Shown here piece after piece: positions 1 through 9,888 of a stretch of 64,000 bases of DNA. How positions within the stretch are numbered: position 1 is the stretch's first letter; the number at the start of each line of letters is the position of its first letter. The translations under genes were made by a program, and so were the position numbers. The DNA comes from Dolomedes plantarius (Eukaryota; Arthropoda; Arachnida; Araneae; Dolomedidae), in assembly GCA_907164885.2 (NCBI GenBank), contig OU015499.1, forward strand, positions 161,312,590 through 161,376,589. The letters are read 5' to 3'. The notes beneath the pieces are model-generated. The model ran no database searches. It had not been told where the DNA came from and saw nothing but the letters and a program-made list of their open reading frames with translations.

Positions 1-836
1 ATTCCAATGCACTTGGCCACGATTAGTTTGAAATCGGCTGACCATATTAACAGCAAAAGCTATATCTGGACGTGTAGTGATGGCAAGGAATATTAGGTAC
101 CCAACAGCTTCCCTGTAAGGTATTGTTTTTCCTTCTGGTAATGGATTTGACTCTGACGACAGGATTGTTCCAAGATTTGCGAGTATAGCTATGGGTTTGC
201 ATCATCTAGATAAAATCGTTTCAGAACACGTTTTATATAACTTTCTAAATGTAAGAGAATTGAACCATCTGGTCTGTAGTCAATTTCCATTCCAACAAAA
301 CAACCTGTGTCACAAATAGTTGCTTCAAACTTCTTTCCAAGGTCATCTATAATTTCAATTAATATTTTTCTTTCTTCACAAAATACTAGCGCATCATCTA
401 CATACAGAATTAAAATTACTTTCTTTCCTCGAAAGAGGCCACTGTAAACACACAAATCAGCAGTACTTTGCTTGAAGCCAAAACTAGTTAAGAATTCAGA
501 GAAAGTCTTGTTCCAGCCTCTGGATGTTTGTTTTAAACCATACAGAGATTTTTTAAGTCTACATACTAGGTCTCTAGAATAATTTAAACCTGGAGGAGGT
601 TCCATAAATATTGTATCTTTGACTTCACCCTAGAGAAAGGCAGTTTTTATGTCAATTTTCATAACCTCCCCTTTTCTCTGTGCAGCTATAGCTAACATGA
701 CTCTAATGGTATCAAATCGTGAGGTGGAAAAGGTTTCACTGAAGTCTACATCCTCCACTTGGGAGAACCCTTTAGCACACAACCTAGCTTTGTATCTCTC
801 AATCTTTCCATTCGGAAGATATTTTACTTTGAACAC
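1..836 (-). pseudogene. Ty1/copia reverse transcriptase fragment
   Basis: Reading leftwards, this is the reverse transcriptase of a Ty1/copia LTR retrotransposon. Bases 836-630 carry the RT N-terminus (YKARLCAKGFSQ, then DIKTAFL). Bases 605-189 carry the core with SLYGLKQ and the catalytic YVDD box (ILYVDDALVF). Bases 188-1 continue, after a frame change, with a PYREAVGYL...TRPDIAFAV-like stretch leading to RNase H, which is off the window. In copia elements this protein copies element RNA into DNA inside the Gag particle. A TAG stop follows KTAFL, exactly where GEVKDTIFMEPP resumes, and a frameshift lies near 190. It is therefore a dead copy. No LTR is visible. Family assignment is firm. Confidence 0.9.
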
Positions 837-1528
837 CCACTTGGATCCAATTGTATTGTCTCTGGATTAGGCACAAGATCATTCTTCTGAAGAGAATTTA
901 ATTCTTCATTTATGGCTTCTATCCAATTATCTGCTTCAGGAGAATTCATCGCTTCTTCATATGTCTGTGGTGTTACAATATGTGCCACATTTAATTCATA
1001 ACGAGCAGGAACTCTTAGAGTATTCCTCTGATGAAGACCATAATGATCATTATTTGAGTTAGGAATATTCAGCAAAGTATCTGGTACCTCATCTGAATTG
1101 TCTTTGGCGTTCACATCATCTTCATTAATAGTAAACAAGAATGTTGATGGTGGTGATGAGATTGTCAATTTGACATTTTCTTCATTAAAGGTAATATTTC
1201 TTGATACTTTGATAGTTTTAGTAACTGGATGAAAAAGACGATAGTTCTTGGATTCTTTGTCATACCCAGCAAAGATCATTTTCTTGGGTTCTAATTTCTT
1301 TCGTAGGGTCTTAGACACATGCATGTAGGCTTCTGAACCAAATATTCTTAAATGATTAAGAGAGGAGGATTTTCCAGTCCATAATTCATGAGGAGTAGAT
1401 TCTGGAGCTTCAGTTGTAGGAGTTCTATTCTTAATATAAACAGCTGTATTTACAGCTTCTGCCCATAGATACAAGGGCAATTCTTTGGAATACATCATAG
1501 ATCGAGCACTTTCCACAATTGTACGCAT
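824..1528 (-). pseudogene. Ty1/copia integrase C-terminal half and IN-RT linker
   Basis: A 234-codon stretch begins MRTIVESARSMMYSKELP and continues LWAEAVNTAVYIKNRTP and SSLNHLRIFGSEAY, the classic C-terminal part of copia integrase, then FAGYDKESKNYRLF and the RT entry (TYEEAMNSPEADNW). The integrase zinc finger and most of the DDE core, which should lie further right, are missing: the reading ends at a foldback MITE starting at 1531. Near 850 a frameshift separates this frame from the RT frame, since SKWVFK continues in the next frame at 836. It belongs to the same element as the RT fragment on its left. The Met start is internal to the ancestral polyprotein and is not a real initiation site. 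Confidence 0.9.
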
Positions 1529-1530
1529 AT

Positions 1531-1706
1531 GGGCCTGTTCACATAGGAGTCCGTTGCGTTAAGGAAAAGATGACGTTGAGACGAAAATAAACCAATCATA
1601 TGCCTCCAAACTATTAGTAATGAAATTTTTAACGCCTATGATTGGTTTATTTTCGTCTCAACGTCATCTTTTCCTTAACGCAACGGACTCCTATGTGAAC
1701 AGGCCC
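1531..1706. mobile_element. Foldback MITE (long inverted repeats), copy 1
   Basis: The two ends are inverted copies of one another: GGGCCTGTTCACATAGG at 1531 and its complement ending at 1706. The inverted repeat runs about 70 bases on each side around a short centre (roughly 1601-1637), so the whole 176 bp can fold into a hairpin. It has no coding capacity. It interrupts the copia pol reading. A second copy is at 22052-22227 and a lone terminus is at 2344-2360. The superfamily is not clear from the termini; a TA target site is possible but not proven. Confidence 0.85.
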
Positions 1707-1718
1707 TAACTTATCAGC

Positions 1719-2343
1719 ATGGTCGGCGTTGATGTTTCTGCAATTACCAGGTTCAACGGACAGAACTATTCTCAGTGGAAGTTCCAGATAAACTGTGCTC
1801 TCAAGGCAAAAGGTGTGTTCACAGTTTCTAATGGCGTTGAAATTAAGCCTGATACTGATGAAGCAAAAATAGAAAAATGGGAGAAGGATGATATAGCCAT
1901 ATTTACGATATCATCGGCAATGGAATTATCACAAGTTACGCTTATTGAAAGCTGTTCATCCTCAAAAGAAATACTTGAAAAATTGGACTCTATTTTTAAA
2001 TTGAAGTCAGACTTTAACAAGATGCTACTGTTGAATAAATTTCATCAGAGGAAAATGGAATGCAATGAAACGGTAGTGCAGTATATTGCGAAGGTTGAAT
2101 ATCTTGCTCATCAAATCAAGGACTCTGGTGAAAGTATTAGTGATACAACCATAATCACAAAAATATTGGGGACATTGCCTTCAAAATACAGAAACTTCAG
2201 ACAAGCCTGGTTGTCTGTTGATAACAGCAAGCAAAACTTATCAAATCTTACAGCGAGACTCATTGATGAAGAAACATCTTTATCGCTATCTGAGCAAAGC
2301 GAGTCAGCGCTTTTCGTTGCCAATCGCCCCAAATTTGAACAGG
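1719..2343 (+). pseudogene. Ty1/copia gag N-terminal region, inverted relative to pol
   Basis: The frame opens with a Met at 1719 and reads ITRFNGQNYSQWKFQINCAL, the typical start of copia Gag (retrotransposon gag, UBN2 type). It continues through LNKFHQRKMECNETVVQYI and LPSKYRNFRQAW for about 208 residues without a stop. Gag packages element RNA in a cytoplasmic particle. The CCHC knuckle and protease are missing. The frame ends in a MITE terminus at 2344, and the last residues of the open frame (to 2405) are not gag. Gag is on the plus strand while the adjoining pol is on the minus strand, so the element is rearranged. The intact frame suggests that this piece is younger than, or mutated less than, pol. 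Confidence 0.85.
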
Positions 2344-2360
2344 CCTATGTGAACAGGCCC
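2344..2360. repeat. Solo terminus of the foldback MITE family
   Basis: The 17 bases CCTATGTGAACAGGCCC match the right terminus of the foldback MITE at 1690-1706. They sit exactly where similarity to copia gag ends. With the start at 1530/1531 they would bound an 830-bp segment with inverted termini: TGGGCC... on the left and ...GGCCCA on the right, flanked by TA on both sides. Confidence 0.6.
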
Positions 2361-3560
2361 ATAGGCTTAACTAGCGCGTCGATTTCGATTTCAATAACTT
2401 TTTGAGAAAATAGAACACATCTACTCATGTTAAAAGGCGTTATTGGCAGCGTGAATTGGGCCTATAACCTATTAATTTCAACTGATTGAAATGCTTAATT
2501 ATAATAGCAGTAAAAAGAGAATACATAAAGCGGCGACACACGCCTGGAACCTGGAACACATCCATAAACTGAAGTAAGCAACAGTATTGTCAATACACAT
2601 TACATAAAAAGTGTGTTGCCACAGAGTGACAACAGAATTAGAAATTCAATATTTTATTTTCTGAATTTGAGGGTTAAACTTCAACAAAATACTTGACATA
2701 ATTTATATGAGCATCGTAGTTTAAATATTAAGTTGTTGCCTTCCAAAAACAATTTAAAAATTCTCATTTTGTTTAATTTTTTAAATCTTTGTTTTTAAGA
2801 TTATTATTTTTATCTCTAAAATATCCGTAAAGATTACGTATTTTTTCACGTTGTATGAAAATACTTTTTTTCTTCTTTACAATTGAAGTATTTCTTTTAA
2901 ATAAATTGTTAAAGATGCATTTTATATTTTCTCATTCTATTCCAAAAGCATTTATTAAATGCTATAATTATGCCCTGGTGAGATATTTATCGCCAAACTA
3001 GAGATTAAACTGAAATGTACAAAAGCGGGGCCGTTCCAACTCGCGCGTGCCAGGGGTACGGGGCACACGGGCGGCAAGTCAAGAGGGGGTGGGGGGGGGT
3101 GGCAATTCAGCCGCTCGTTAAAAAAATTTAAAACTAATTTATTAGTAAAATAATCAAAATAAAACTATTATCATTATGCTACGTAACTACTTAAGAGTTA
3201 AAAATGCATTTTACATGTATAACTGAAAATAAACAAAATCACATTCGTTTTAAAAACGCTCCTCCACGTCGCAACCAGTTGGGAAATACATTGTTCGTTT
3301 TTGTTTAAACCCATCATCCCATCAAATCGCGTCGGTGCGGGCGGTTTTAGTCAGATTGCAGGAAAATACTCACTTATGCTCTGAGCCTATAAATAAACGG
3401 ACAGGGAAAATTTGCACTGTATAAATTTTGAACGTGTCCATCTCAACAAGTGAAAAACAAAGCTTTTTGTCTCAAATTTATATGCTCGATTTTCTGATTG
3501 CTGACCAATAAAAATATTTCACAGGTAAGCAAACTTGATGATATTTTTTCCTTTGCGCGA
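2361..3560. other. AT-rich stretch without a recognisable gene
   Basis: I see no supported gene here on either strand. The sequence is AT-rich apart from a G-rich patch at about 3026-3103 that includes two long G runs. It has no counterpart in copies B or C, so it lies outside the duplicated unit. Confidence 0.6.
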
Positions 3561-3566
3561 TTAGCG

Positions 3567-3791
3567 GTTAGACTTACTCTTACGTAAAGCAAGGATTTGA
3601 GTTTACCTTCTGTAATTAATAGTTTAATAAAACCCCACTAGTAAAAAAAGAAAGTGATCTGAGGATATCTAAATTTTATGTTTTATTTATATTTTTACGG
3701 CACTATGAAATTATAAAGAAAGGAAAAATTTTTCAATCCCATTTTGCTGCCCCCCGGGGCAATTTCCCCCTCCCCCCTCAATCCGGTACTG
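3567..3791 (-). mobile_element. Terminal remnant of hAT-1 (left edge of duplication copy A)
   Basis: From TTACTCTTACGTAAAGCAAG onward this matches 25345-25560, the 5' end of the hAT-1 element in the next unit. It ends with the inverted terminal motif CCGGTACTG at 3791. The rest of the element is absent here and is replaced by unrelated sequence. This marks the left limit of visible homology between the tandem copies. Confidence 0.7.
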
Positions 3792-3829
3792 GCCCTTTAT
3801 AGCTGAAAATTATACTAAAGAGGTAAAAA

Positions 3830-4260
3830 ATTCTTATGGACCGATTTGGGAAAAAGAAAAAATTCATATCTTCCCATATGAATAATCAATTAGATATAGA
3901 ACCCGTTGGAAAATCGGATGATCTAAAACCTTTAGGAAATTTGTATAATTTAGAAATCCAAATAAGAAGTTTAGAAAGTCTTACGGTTACTGCAGACTCA
4001 TATGGCTGTTTATTGTGTCCCCTTCTATTTAAAGCAATATGAAATGGTTTAGTTCTAGAATTTAACCATAGAAAGGATTTAGAAAGTGAAACTTACGCCC
4101 GATCAGTTTGCGATGAGCGTAGATGAAAAAAAAAGAATTCATTAAGTAAAGCAGGCAGATGTTTCAAATACTTAGCGAAGTACCATATTGCTTAAAAGTG
4201 TGAAAATAAAATAAAATGTAAAAATTACAATCGGGATAATCATAGCCGTTCGGAATCGGC
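3830..4260 (+). pseudogene. Pao/BEL retrotransposon gag fragment (DUF1759-like), copy A
   Basis: Translation gives IQIRSLESLTVTADSYGCLL then PLLFKAI, the helical signature of Pao/BEL Gag (DUF1759: R-S-L-E-x-L then S-Y-G-x-L-x-P). Further on, after stops, CFKYLAKYHIA and CKNYNRDNHSRS resemble the CCHC knuckles that follow it in this family. A stop lies inside the LLFKAI(P)NGL segment, and others follow. No LTR, protease, RT or integrase is present, so it is a relic. It is the first element of the duplicated unit; sister copies are at 25632 and near 54930. Confidence 0.75.
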
Positions 4261-5480
4261 GTTAAGCTGTAGGTCCCGGTCAAATTAGCCCTCGTGTAGC
4301 AAAAAATGAACTTGTCTAAATACGCGTGTCATTTCAAAACTAATGCACACTAAATTAGTTTTTTTATACCTACTTGATTTATGACAATTTCTCTGGACAG
4401 TCCTTCTATATACTCCCCTGCTTCTCAAAACAGTCCTAACATCTAGGAAATTATTCATTTCTTGTTGCATGCTACTTTTGTTGAGTCCTCTAATGACTCG
4501 GGAAACGGCTGAGGTAAGCTCTTCTAAGGTTGAAAAAAGTTGACTGCAAATGTTTCAACAACAGTGCAAAGTCCAGGCATTTCTGTTTTTGCTCAGATGT
4601 CCAGCAGTGAGGAACCCACCGAGCACAGTGGACTTAATATGTGATCTTTGATCTTATGCTCACGTTACCCGAGACATGCAAATCCTTTTTAAAAATTGTC
4701 ACTTCAACACAAACCACGTGATAAAACTTTCACAGATGCCTAAATATTCATCTTGTCCTCAACAGGAAATGGCGAAATTTCTTTTATTGTATCATACTGG
4801 AAGAAATGACACCGTCTTGTGCATTACTTTTGAAAAGACCCTCTTATCTTGTAAGATCCAGTAGAGTCCATTATTCAAGAGACGAGACTTGGTGTAACTT
4901 ATGAACATTTGTCAAGAGATGAGTTCCAAATTAAAATTATACATTTCATACATAAAAAATTGAGACGATATCTAATATAGAAGCATAATTAGATGATCCA
5001 TGCGTCAAATACTATTTTGGCTACACATTACGAAAAAACCCTTCTAATAAAAGCTAAATTACTTTAAAATAATTAAAAGAGAGCCAAAAACGAAAATTAA
5101 TTCAATTTCGATATGAAGCTATAAAATATTTATTTATATATTATACATATATATCCCATTTACAGAACACAGATGTACACAAAAGCAGTTAAATCTTAAA
5201 AATTTAACTTTCATATTAGGCAAAAACAAAAACCAGAAGTATTGCATAAGTAACATTTCAAGACACCCGTTGCGGCAGTGTAAACAGCAATGACAAGTTT
5301 TTTACTCCAATCACTTGGGTAGAACAAGTATCCCATCAAGGATCATGGGTCGATACTGATAGCGCATTGAAGTATTTAAAAATATTTACAAAACAAGAGT
5401 ACTGTCATAAAACACTAAATTCCAAAATATAATTAAGTGCGATATCACATTTAAATAAACACTGTCAAACCTGAGTTTGA
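4261..5480. other. Unit spacer between Pao fragment and zinc-finger gene, copy A
   Basis: AT-rich sequence shared with 26050-29420 (B, interrupted by two transposons) and 55300-56400 (C). Short open frames on both strands are not conserved in frame between copies. A run of TA-rich simple sequence lies at about 5126-5152. No gene is supported. Confidence 0.6.
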
Positions 5481-5489
5481 ATTTCATTT

Positions 5490-5855
5490 TGAAGGATATT
5501 TTCCACACGGTGGGGCAAAAAATTATGCTTCATACGATAGTAGAAAGTGGGTTAGATATTTGAAAGCGTGGGGTGATGCGCTTTTAAAGCCCACTGATCT
5601 TTTCTCTCACACAGTGGGGACGAAAGATTTCTCTTCTGTGTGGGTACGATTATTCTTTTTTACATGATCGAGTTCAGAAAACCTTTTCTTACATTTAGTG
5701 CACTCCAAAAGTCTTTCCTCGATGGACAAGGAGATGCGTTTTAAACTTCCCCTGGAAAGAAAATCTTTTGTCACATACACTGCATGCGAAAGGTTTCTCT
5801 CATACGTGGGTGCGGAGATGTGTATTTTGAAACAACCCTTCCCAAAAAGCTTTTC
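5490..5855 (-). pseudogene. Decayed 3' zinc-finger repeats of gene A
   Basis: Beyond the stop of the zinc-finger gene, the minus strand continues with eroded finger repeats at the usual 84-base spacing, broken by stops and frame changes. A recognisable piece is ECTKCKKRFSELDHVKKN, in which the first zinc-binding histidine is replaced. The same decayed tail is present in B (29520-29840) and C (56555-56802). The ancestral protein was therefore probably about three to four fingers longer, and it was truncated before the duplication. Confidence 0.7.
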
Positions 5856-7331
5856 TCACAGAGTACAGGCAATAGATTTCTCTCCTGTGTGGATGCGCAG
5901 ATGTTTTCTTAAATGACCCTGTCTAGAAAATCTTTTCTCGCATACAGCGCAGGCGAAAGGTTTCTCTCCTGTGTGGGTACGGAGATGTGTTCTTAAAGAA
6001 CCCTGTTGCGAAAACCTTTTCTCACATACCGTGCAGGCGAAAGGTTTATCTCCTGTGTGGGTGCGGAGATGTGTTCTTAAAGAACCCTGTGTAGAAAATA
6101 TTTTCCCACATACCGTACAGGCGAAAGGTTTCTCTCCTGTGTGGATGCGGAAATGTGTTTTTAAATGGACCTGTTGAAAAAACCTTTTCTCACATACCGT
6201 GCAGGCGAAAGGTCTCTCTCCGGTGTGGATGCGGAGATGTGTTTCTAAATGATCCTGCTTAGAAAATCTTTTCCCACACACCGCGCAGGCGAACGGTTTT
6301 TCTCCTGTGTGGGTGCGGAGATGTCCTTTTAACTCACCCTGCCGAGAATATTTTTTCCCACACACCGTGCAGGCGAACGGTTTCTCTCCTGTGTGGGTGC
6401 GGAGATGTCTTTTTAACTCACCCTGCCGAGAATATCTTTTCTCACATACAGTACAGGCGAAAGGCCTCTCCCCTGTGTGGGTGCGGAGATGTGTTTCTAA
6501 ATGACCCTGTTGAGAAAATCTTTTCTCACATACCGTGCAGGCGAAAGGTTTCTCTCCCGTGTGGATGCGGAGATGTGTTTCTAAATGATCCTGTTTAGAA
6601 AATTCTTTCCCACATACCGTGCAGGCGAAAGGTTTCTCTCGTGTATGGATGCGGAAATGTATTTTTAAATGACCCTGAAGAGAAAATGTCTTCTCACATA
6701 CAGTACAAGCGAAAGGCCTCTCTCCTGTGTGGGTGCGGAGATGTGTTCTTAAATGACCCTGCTGAGAAAATCTTTTCTCACATACAGTGCAGGCAAAAGG
6801 TTTCTCTCCTGTGTGGATGCGGAGATGTGTTCTTAAATGACCCTGCTGAGAAAATCTTTTCTCACATACCGTGCATGCGAAAGGTTTGCCTCCTGTGTGG
6901 GTGAGGAGATGTTTTCTTAAATTAATCTGTTGAGAAAAACTTTTCTCGCATACCGTGCAGGCGGAAGGTTTATCTCCTCTGTGGGTCCGGTGATGTCTTA
7001 TTAAATCGCTCTGTACATCAAATCTTCTCTCACATACAGTGCATGCGAAAAGGTTCTCTCCTGTGTGGGTACAGGAAGTTTTATCAGCAATGTGGTTGGA
7101 ATGATGCGCATTTAAGGAGGCCGACTGTGAAAATCTGTCACATAAATTACATTTAACAATTTCCTCGGTGCGAGAAAGAATCTGTGCACTGCAACTTTTT
7201 ATATTTAGACTAATTCTACTTGTGTTGCATGGAGAGAATTCTTCCGCTTTAGTAGGGTTTAGCTTGCATGAATGGCTTTCGTTGGAAGGCTCTTTTAGAC
7301 TGGAAATGCACGATATTTCTTTTTCTGGCAT
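5856..7331 (-). CDS. C2H2 zinc-finger protein A, 14 canonical fingers
   Basis: From the Met at 7331 (MPEKEISCISS) the protein is 491 residues. An N-terminal region of about 80 residues has no KRAB, ZAD, BTB or SCAN domain that I recognise. One atypical finger follows (CNLCDRFSQSASLNAHHSNH, one residue short between Cys and His). Then come 14 tandem fingers of the form FACTVCEKRFS-x5-L-x2-H-x3-H joined by TGEKP-like linkers. The end is ACTL-stop. Fingers of this kind bind DNA in the nucleus, each reading about three base pairs. Contact residues (-1/3/6) in order are VDR, QNK, QHT, QHT, LHI, KHT, QHT, REG-like pairs (RER, REG), KHT, QHT, TST, QST, RHK. I chose this Met because the frame further upstream encodes a hydrophobic stretch not preserved in copy B, and because a splice acceptor lies at 7447. 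The target is unknown. Confidence 0.88.
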   Translation of the reverse strand: MPEKEISCISSLKEPSNESHSCKLNPTKAEEFSPCNTSRISLNIKSCSAQILSRTEEIVKCNLCDRFSQSASLNAHHSNHIADKTSCTHTGENLFACTVCERRFDVQSDLIRHHRTHRGDKPSACTVCEKSFSQQINLRKHLLTHTGGKPFACTVCEKRFSQQGHLRTHLRIHTGEKPFACTVCEKRFSQQGHLRTHLRTHTGERPFACTVCEKTFSLQGHLKIHFRIHTREKPFACTVCGKEFSKQDHLETHLRIHTGEKPFACTVCEKRFSQQGHLETHLRTHTGERPFACTVCEKRYSRQGELKRHLRTHTGEKPFACTVCGKKYSRQGELKGHLRTHTGEKPFACAVCGKRFSKQDHLETHLRIHTGERPFACTVCEKRFFQQVHLKTHFRIHTGEKPFACTVCGKIFSTQGSLRTHLRTHTGDKPFACTVCEKRFSQQGSLRTHLRTHTGEKPFACAVCEKRFSRQGHLRKHLRIHTGEKSIACTL

Positions 7332-7446
7332 GGCGACGTTTCTGTACACGATGATGAGAAAACTAACTGCTAGTAATAAGTTGAACGTGAAAACTTTGGA
7401 CACCTCAAATATTCTAGTATAGCATCGTACACTCTGTACCGAGCAC

Positions 7447-7468
7447 CTGTAAAGACAGGAGAAAAAAA
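7447..7468 (-). other. Splice acceptor of the zinc-finger terminal exon, copy A
   Basis: On the minus strand a pyrimidine-rich tract ends CTGTCTTTACAG, followed by GTGCTCGGTAC. The same acceptor is found at 31273 in B and 58220 in C. It implies that the fingers lie in the last exon and that one or more upstream 5' exons lie to the right. I could not identify those exons. Confidence 0.65.
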
Positions 7469-7475
7469 ATTGAAT

Positions 7476-7498
7476 TATATATATATATATATATATAA
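7476..7498. repeat. (AT)n microsatellite
   Basis: An alternating AT run in the intron next to the zinc-finger exon. It differs in length in B (about 31305-31322) and C (about 58250-58260), as expected for a simple repeat. Confidence 0.85.
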
Positions 7499-7514
7499 AC
7501 ATTTTGAACGCCAA

Positions 7515-7532
7515 TGTTCCATAAATGGAACA
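7515..7532. promoter_or_regulatory. Conserved perfect palindrome beside the zinc-finger exon
   Basis: TGTTCCATAAATGGAACA is an inverted repeat with 8-base arms around AA. It is identical in B (31341-31358) and C (58277-58294), always about 70 bp beyond the acceptor of the zinc-finger exon. It could be a protein-binding site or a structured intronic element. The function is inference. Confidence 0.4.
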
Positions 7533-7797
7533 TCAAAGTTCGGAGAAAAATACTATTCGCATTGCTCTTTACAAATTATTAAGTCGATTTATAAGAACGA
7601 AAGTATGAATTTTTGGCATCGAGGTTACGTTAATAAAATAAATAGTGTCTAGGGCAAACTAATTTCGGCGAACGAAGTTCAAAAATTCATATAAAATTCA
7701 AAATTTATCAAATGGTTTTATAAATGTGAGTAATTAAAAACGATTACTTTGTTGGTAGAACATAAGTTATGACAAAAAGGATTAAATGTTGATACTA

Positions 7798-7984
7798 CAG
7801 TTAGCTCTCTGTTTAACGACGTTCTACTTAACGACGATCTCTATTTAAAGACGATATTTCCCAGTCCCGGCCTCTCCGACGTTATAGGAAATGTTACTTT
7901 TTCACAAATTCTGTTTAAAAGCGATCTCTACTTCAGGACGATTTTTCACGGTCCCTTGAAAGTCGTTAAACAGAGAGCCAACTG
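7798..7984. mobile_element. Pogo/Tigger-like MITE, copy A
   Basis: The element begins CAGTTAGCTCTCTGTTTAAC and ends with the inverted CAGAGAGCCAACTG, flanked on both sides by TA. It is 187 bp and non-coding, with internal short repeats of the TTTAA-GACG type. The CAGT terminus and TA target duplication fit Tigger/pogo DNA transposons. In B and C the same place holds two copies of this MITE about 0.7 kb apart; here there is one. Confidence 0.8.
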
Positions 7985-7986
7985 TA

Positions 7987-8905
7987 TCTACAAAAATAGA
8001 TGTTAATGGAACATCTAATAAAGACGGATTTGATCCTGCAGTACCTTCAACTTCAAAGCGAAGACCGAATTTGAAGCGAAAACTTAAGTCAAAAGAGAAA
8101 AATATCCAACATTATTGGAAAAAATGAAAGTTTTAAATAAATCCTAAAAATTGAAAGCATTGAGAATATTTCTGAAATGTTCCTTAAGTTGGTTACCTTA
8201 GCTTCAGTTGAAATATTTCACAAGTTCAGACCAATAGAATATCTATTCCATTTATCAAATATCTTGGATCCTCTTGAGTGATGTGAGTTCGATCTAGAGT
8301 TATGTGAGAGCGTCTATCCAGTGTTGAAAATACAGAAAAGCATGAAATTTTCTTTGACAACTCTCATTACTTAAGCTCTTTACTGAGTTGTCTGAAAAAG
8401 GTTTCAAAGGAATTGGCACGATACCGGAAATTTGGACAGGAAGATGTCCTCCCAGATCACCAAATAAAGCCTCAAAATGGCAAAGAGGAAATTTTTAGTA
8501 CTGAAGTGACGGTCAATTTTCCATTACCCGCTGGAAAAACAGTACTGTTGAAACTATAGCGCCCAATTATTCAACACAAGAGCCTATCAGTAAAACCAAG
8601 CGATTCTGTCCAGCACAAAAAAGAGAACTGATGTTTCTCAGCCACATCTGATAAAAACTTATAGTGAGGGAATGGGAGGTGCGGATTTGCGAGACAAGAC
8701 TTCTTGGATCATATTGACATTATGTTTAGAAGCAAAAAATGGTACTGGAATCTATTTAACAATGGTCAAAACATGGCTGTCACTGCTGGATAAATTTTGC
8801 ATTTACATTTGCACAAAGGTACAACAGCAGAGCAATCATACCTCAATTTTCGGAGAGAAGTAACGAAGTTTGTTTCCTTCGCATGAAACCGAAAATCCAC
8901 TCTGT
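7987..8905 (+). pseudogene. Decayed piggyBac (PGBD-type) transposase, copy A
   Basis: Fragments in shifting frames line up in order with piggyBac transposases: a basic N-terminal region, then TIAPNYSTQEPISKTKRFCP (the VASN...KVKRW region) near 8560-8620, then MGGADLRDK at 8672 (family: MGGVDL-D) and KKWYWNLFNNGQNMAV near 8735-8780. PiggyBac proteins excise and insert DNA at TTAA using an RNase-H-like fold. Stops and several frameshifts make this copy dead. The N-terminal part found in B and C, left of their second MITE, is missing here. Sister copies are 32400-33640 and 59330-60390. Confidence 0.75.
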
Positions 8906-8909
8906 TCCT

Positions 8910-9888
8910 GGACCTCGCGCACATTGCTCTGAATCTTTCAGACGATCAGAAACACATATCTTGTGCTCGCTATTTTTCTCCTATATCCGGCTATTTTTCT
9001 GCTTGTGATATTTCTGAATAACGTTTAGAAATTTAATTACAACTACTAAAAAATTGAGATTTGAATTTAAATGTCGGTAATCATATTTTATGAAATTATT
9101 TTAATTTACACATAGTTCTTGTTTGAGTTTTAATGTGATTCTTATCAATAAACAGTTTGTGTTATCGTTCGATCTTAGTGCGGCGTGTAAAAGTTTAACA
9201 CTGTACCATTCCTCCCTTTTCGTATTTTTCACGTGAAATTAATAGCAATATATAAAAGTTTGTGCTAAGAAATGATATATCTGTAAACTAAGATGTTCTA
9301 AATTATGTTCGTCTAATTAAATTACTGATCATTTTAAATTTATTGTAATTAGGGCACCAGGTTCCTGAGCTATCGTCATTCTTTTGCCCTGGTAGATCAT
9401 AATGACGTGCTGAGATTTGATATGTTTCGGTTTGTAGGACTCTCTACAAAACTACTGCTATGGACCCGATTAATAATGGACAAGCAATATTAATATTTTC
9501 TCCTTTATATTCCTTTCAGTCGTCTGTAAATCATAATAATTTCATCGTAAATTGTTAAGTCTAATGCTCCGAGAAATTCCAGGGATTAACATCTGATGAA
9601 AAACCTTGGTTACCAAAAGATTCAAAAGTTTATAAAACTAATAAAATATGTAAAATTATAACAGGAAAAAACACAGAATACCTGGCTTATGGGTTTGGTT
9701 AGGCATAATTCTTTCGATTGTAGTTTGGTGGCTACAGATAATTTTCACCACACTGTGTCCACATTTTAATCTATGTTATGTATATAATGCATTAGAATTT
9801 ACAATAGTCTAAATTCATCAAATTTATTTCCGTTCATTTGCTGTGCAATAGGGCTTTTATGCGATTCTTTCCATAATGTGCATCAAAC
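8910..9888. other. AT-rich spacer of the unit
   Basis: Shared with about 33650-34630 (B) and 60390-61360 (C). The C copy carries numerous substitutions. I see no gene. Confidence 0.55.

Noticed and set aside
4285..4470. 61-codon minus-strand frame beside the Pao fragment
   Set aside because: It is not preserved in the sister copies in B and C and has no motif.
5900..7100. Regular ~84-base direct repeats that could suggest a CRISPR array or minisatellite
   Set aside because: They are coding C2H2 finger modules. The period, the linkers and the intact minus-strand frame explain them.
7332..7514. N-terminal extension of zinc-finger protein A with a hydrophobic segment (membrane anchor)
   Set aside because: A splice acceptor lies inside it, the AT microsatellite codes its first residues, and the frame is broken in B. 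Translation from MPEKE is more likely.
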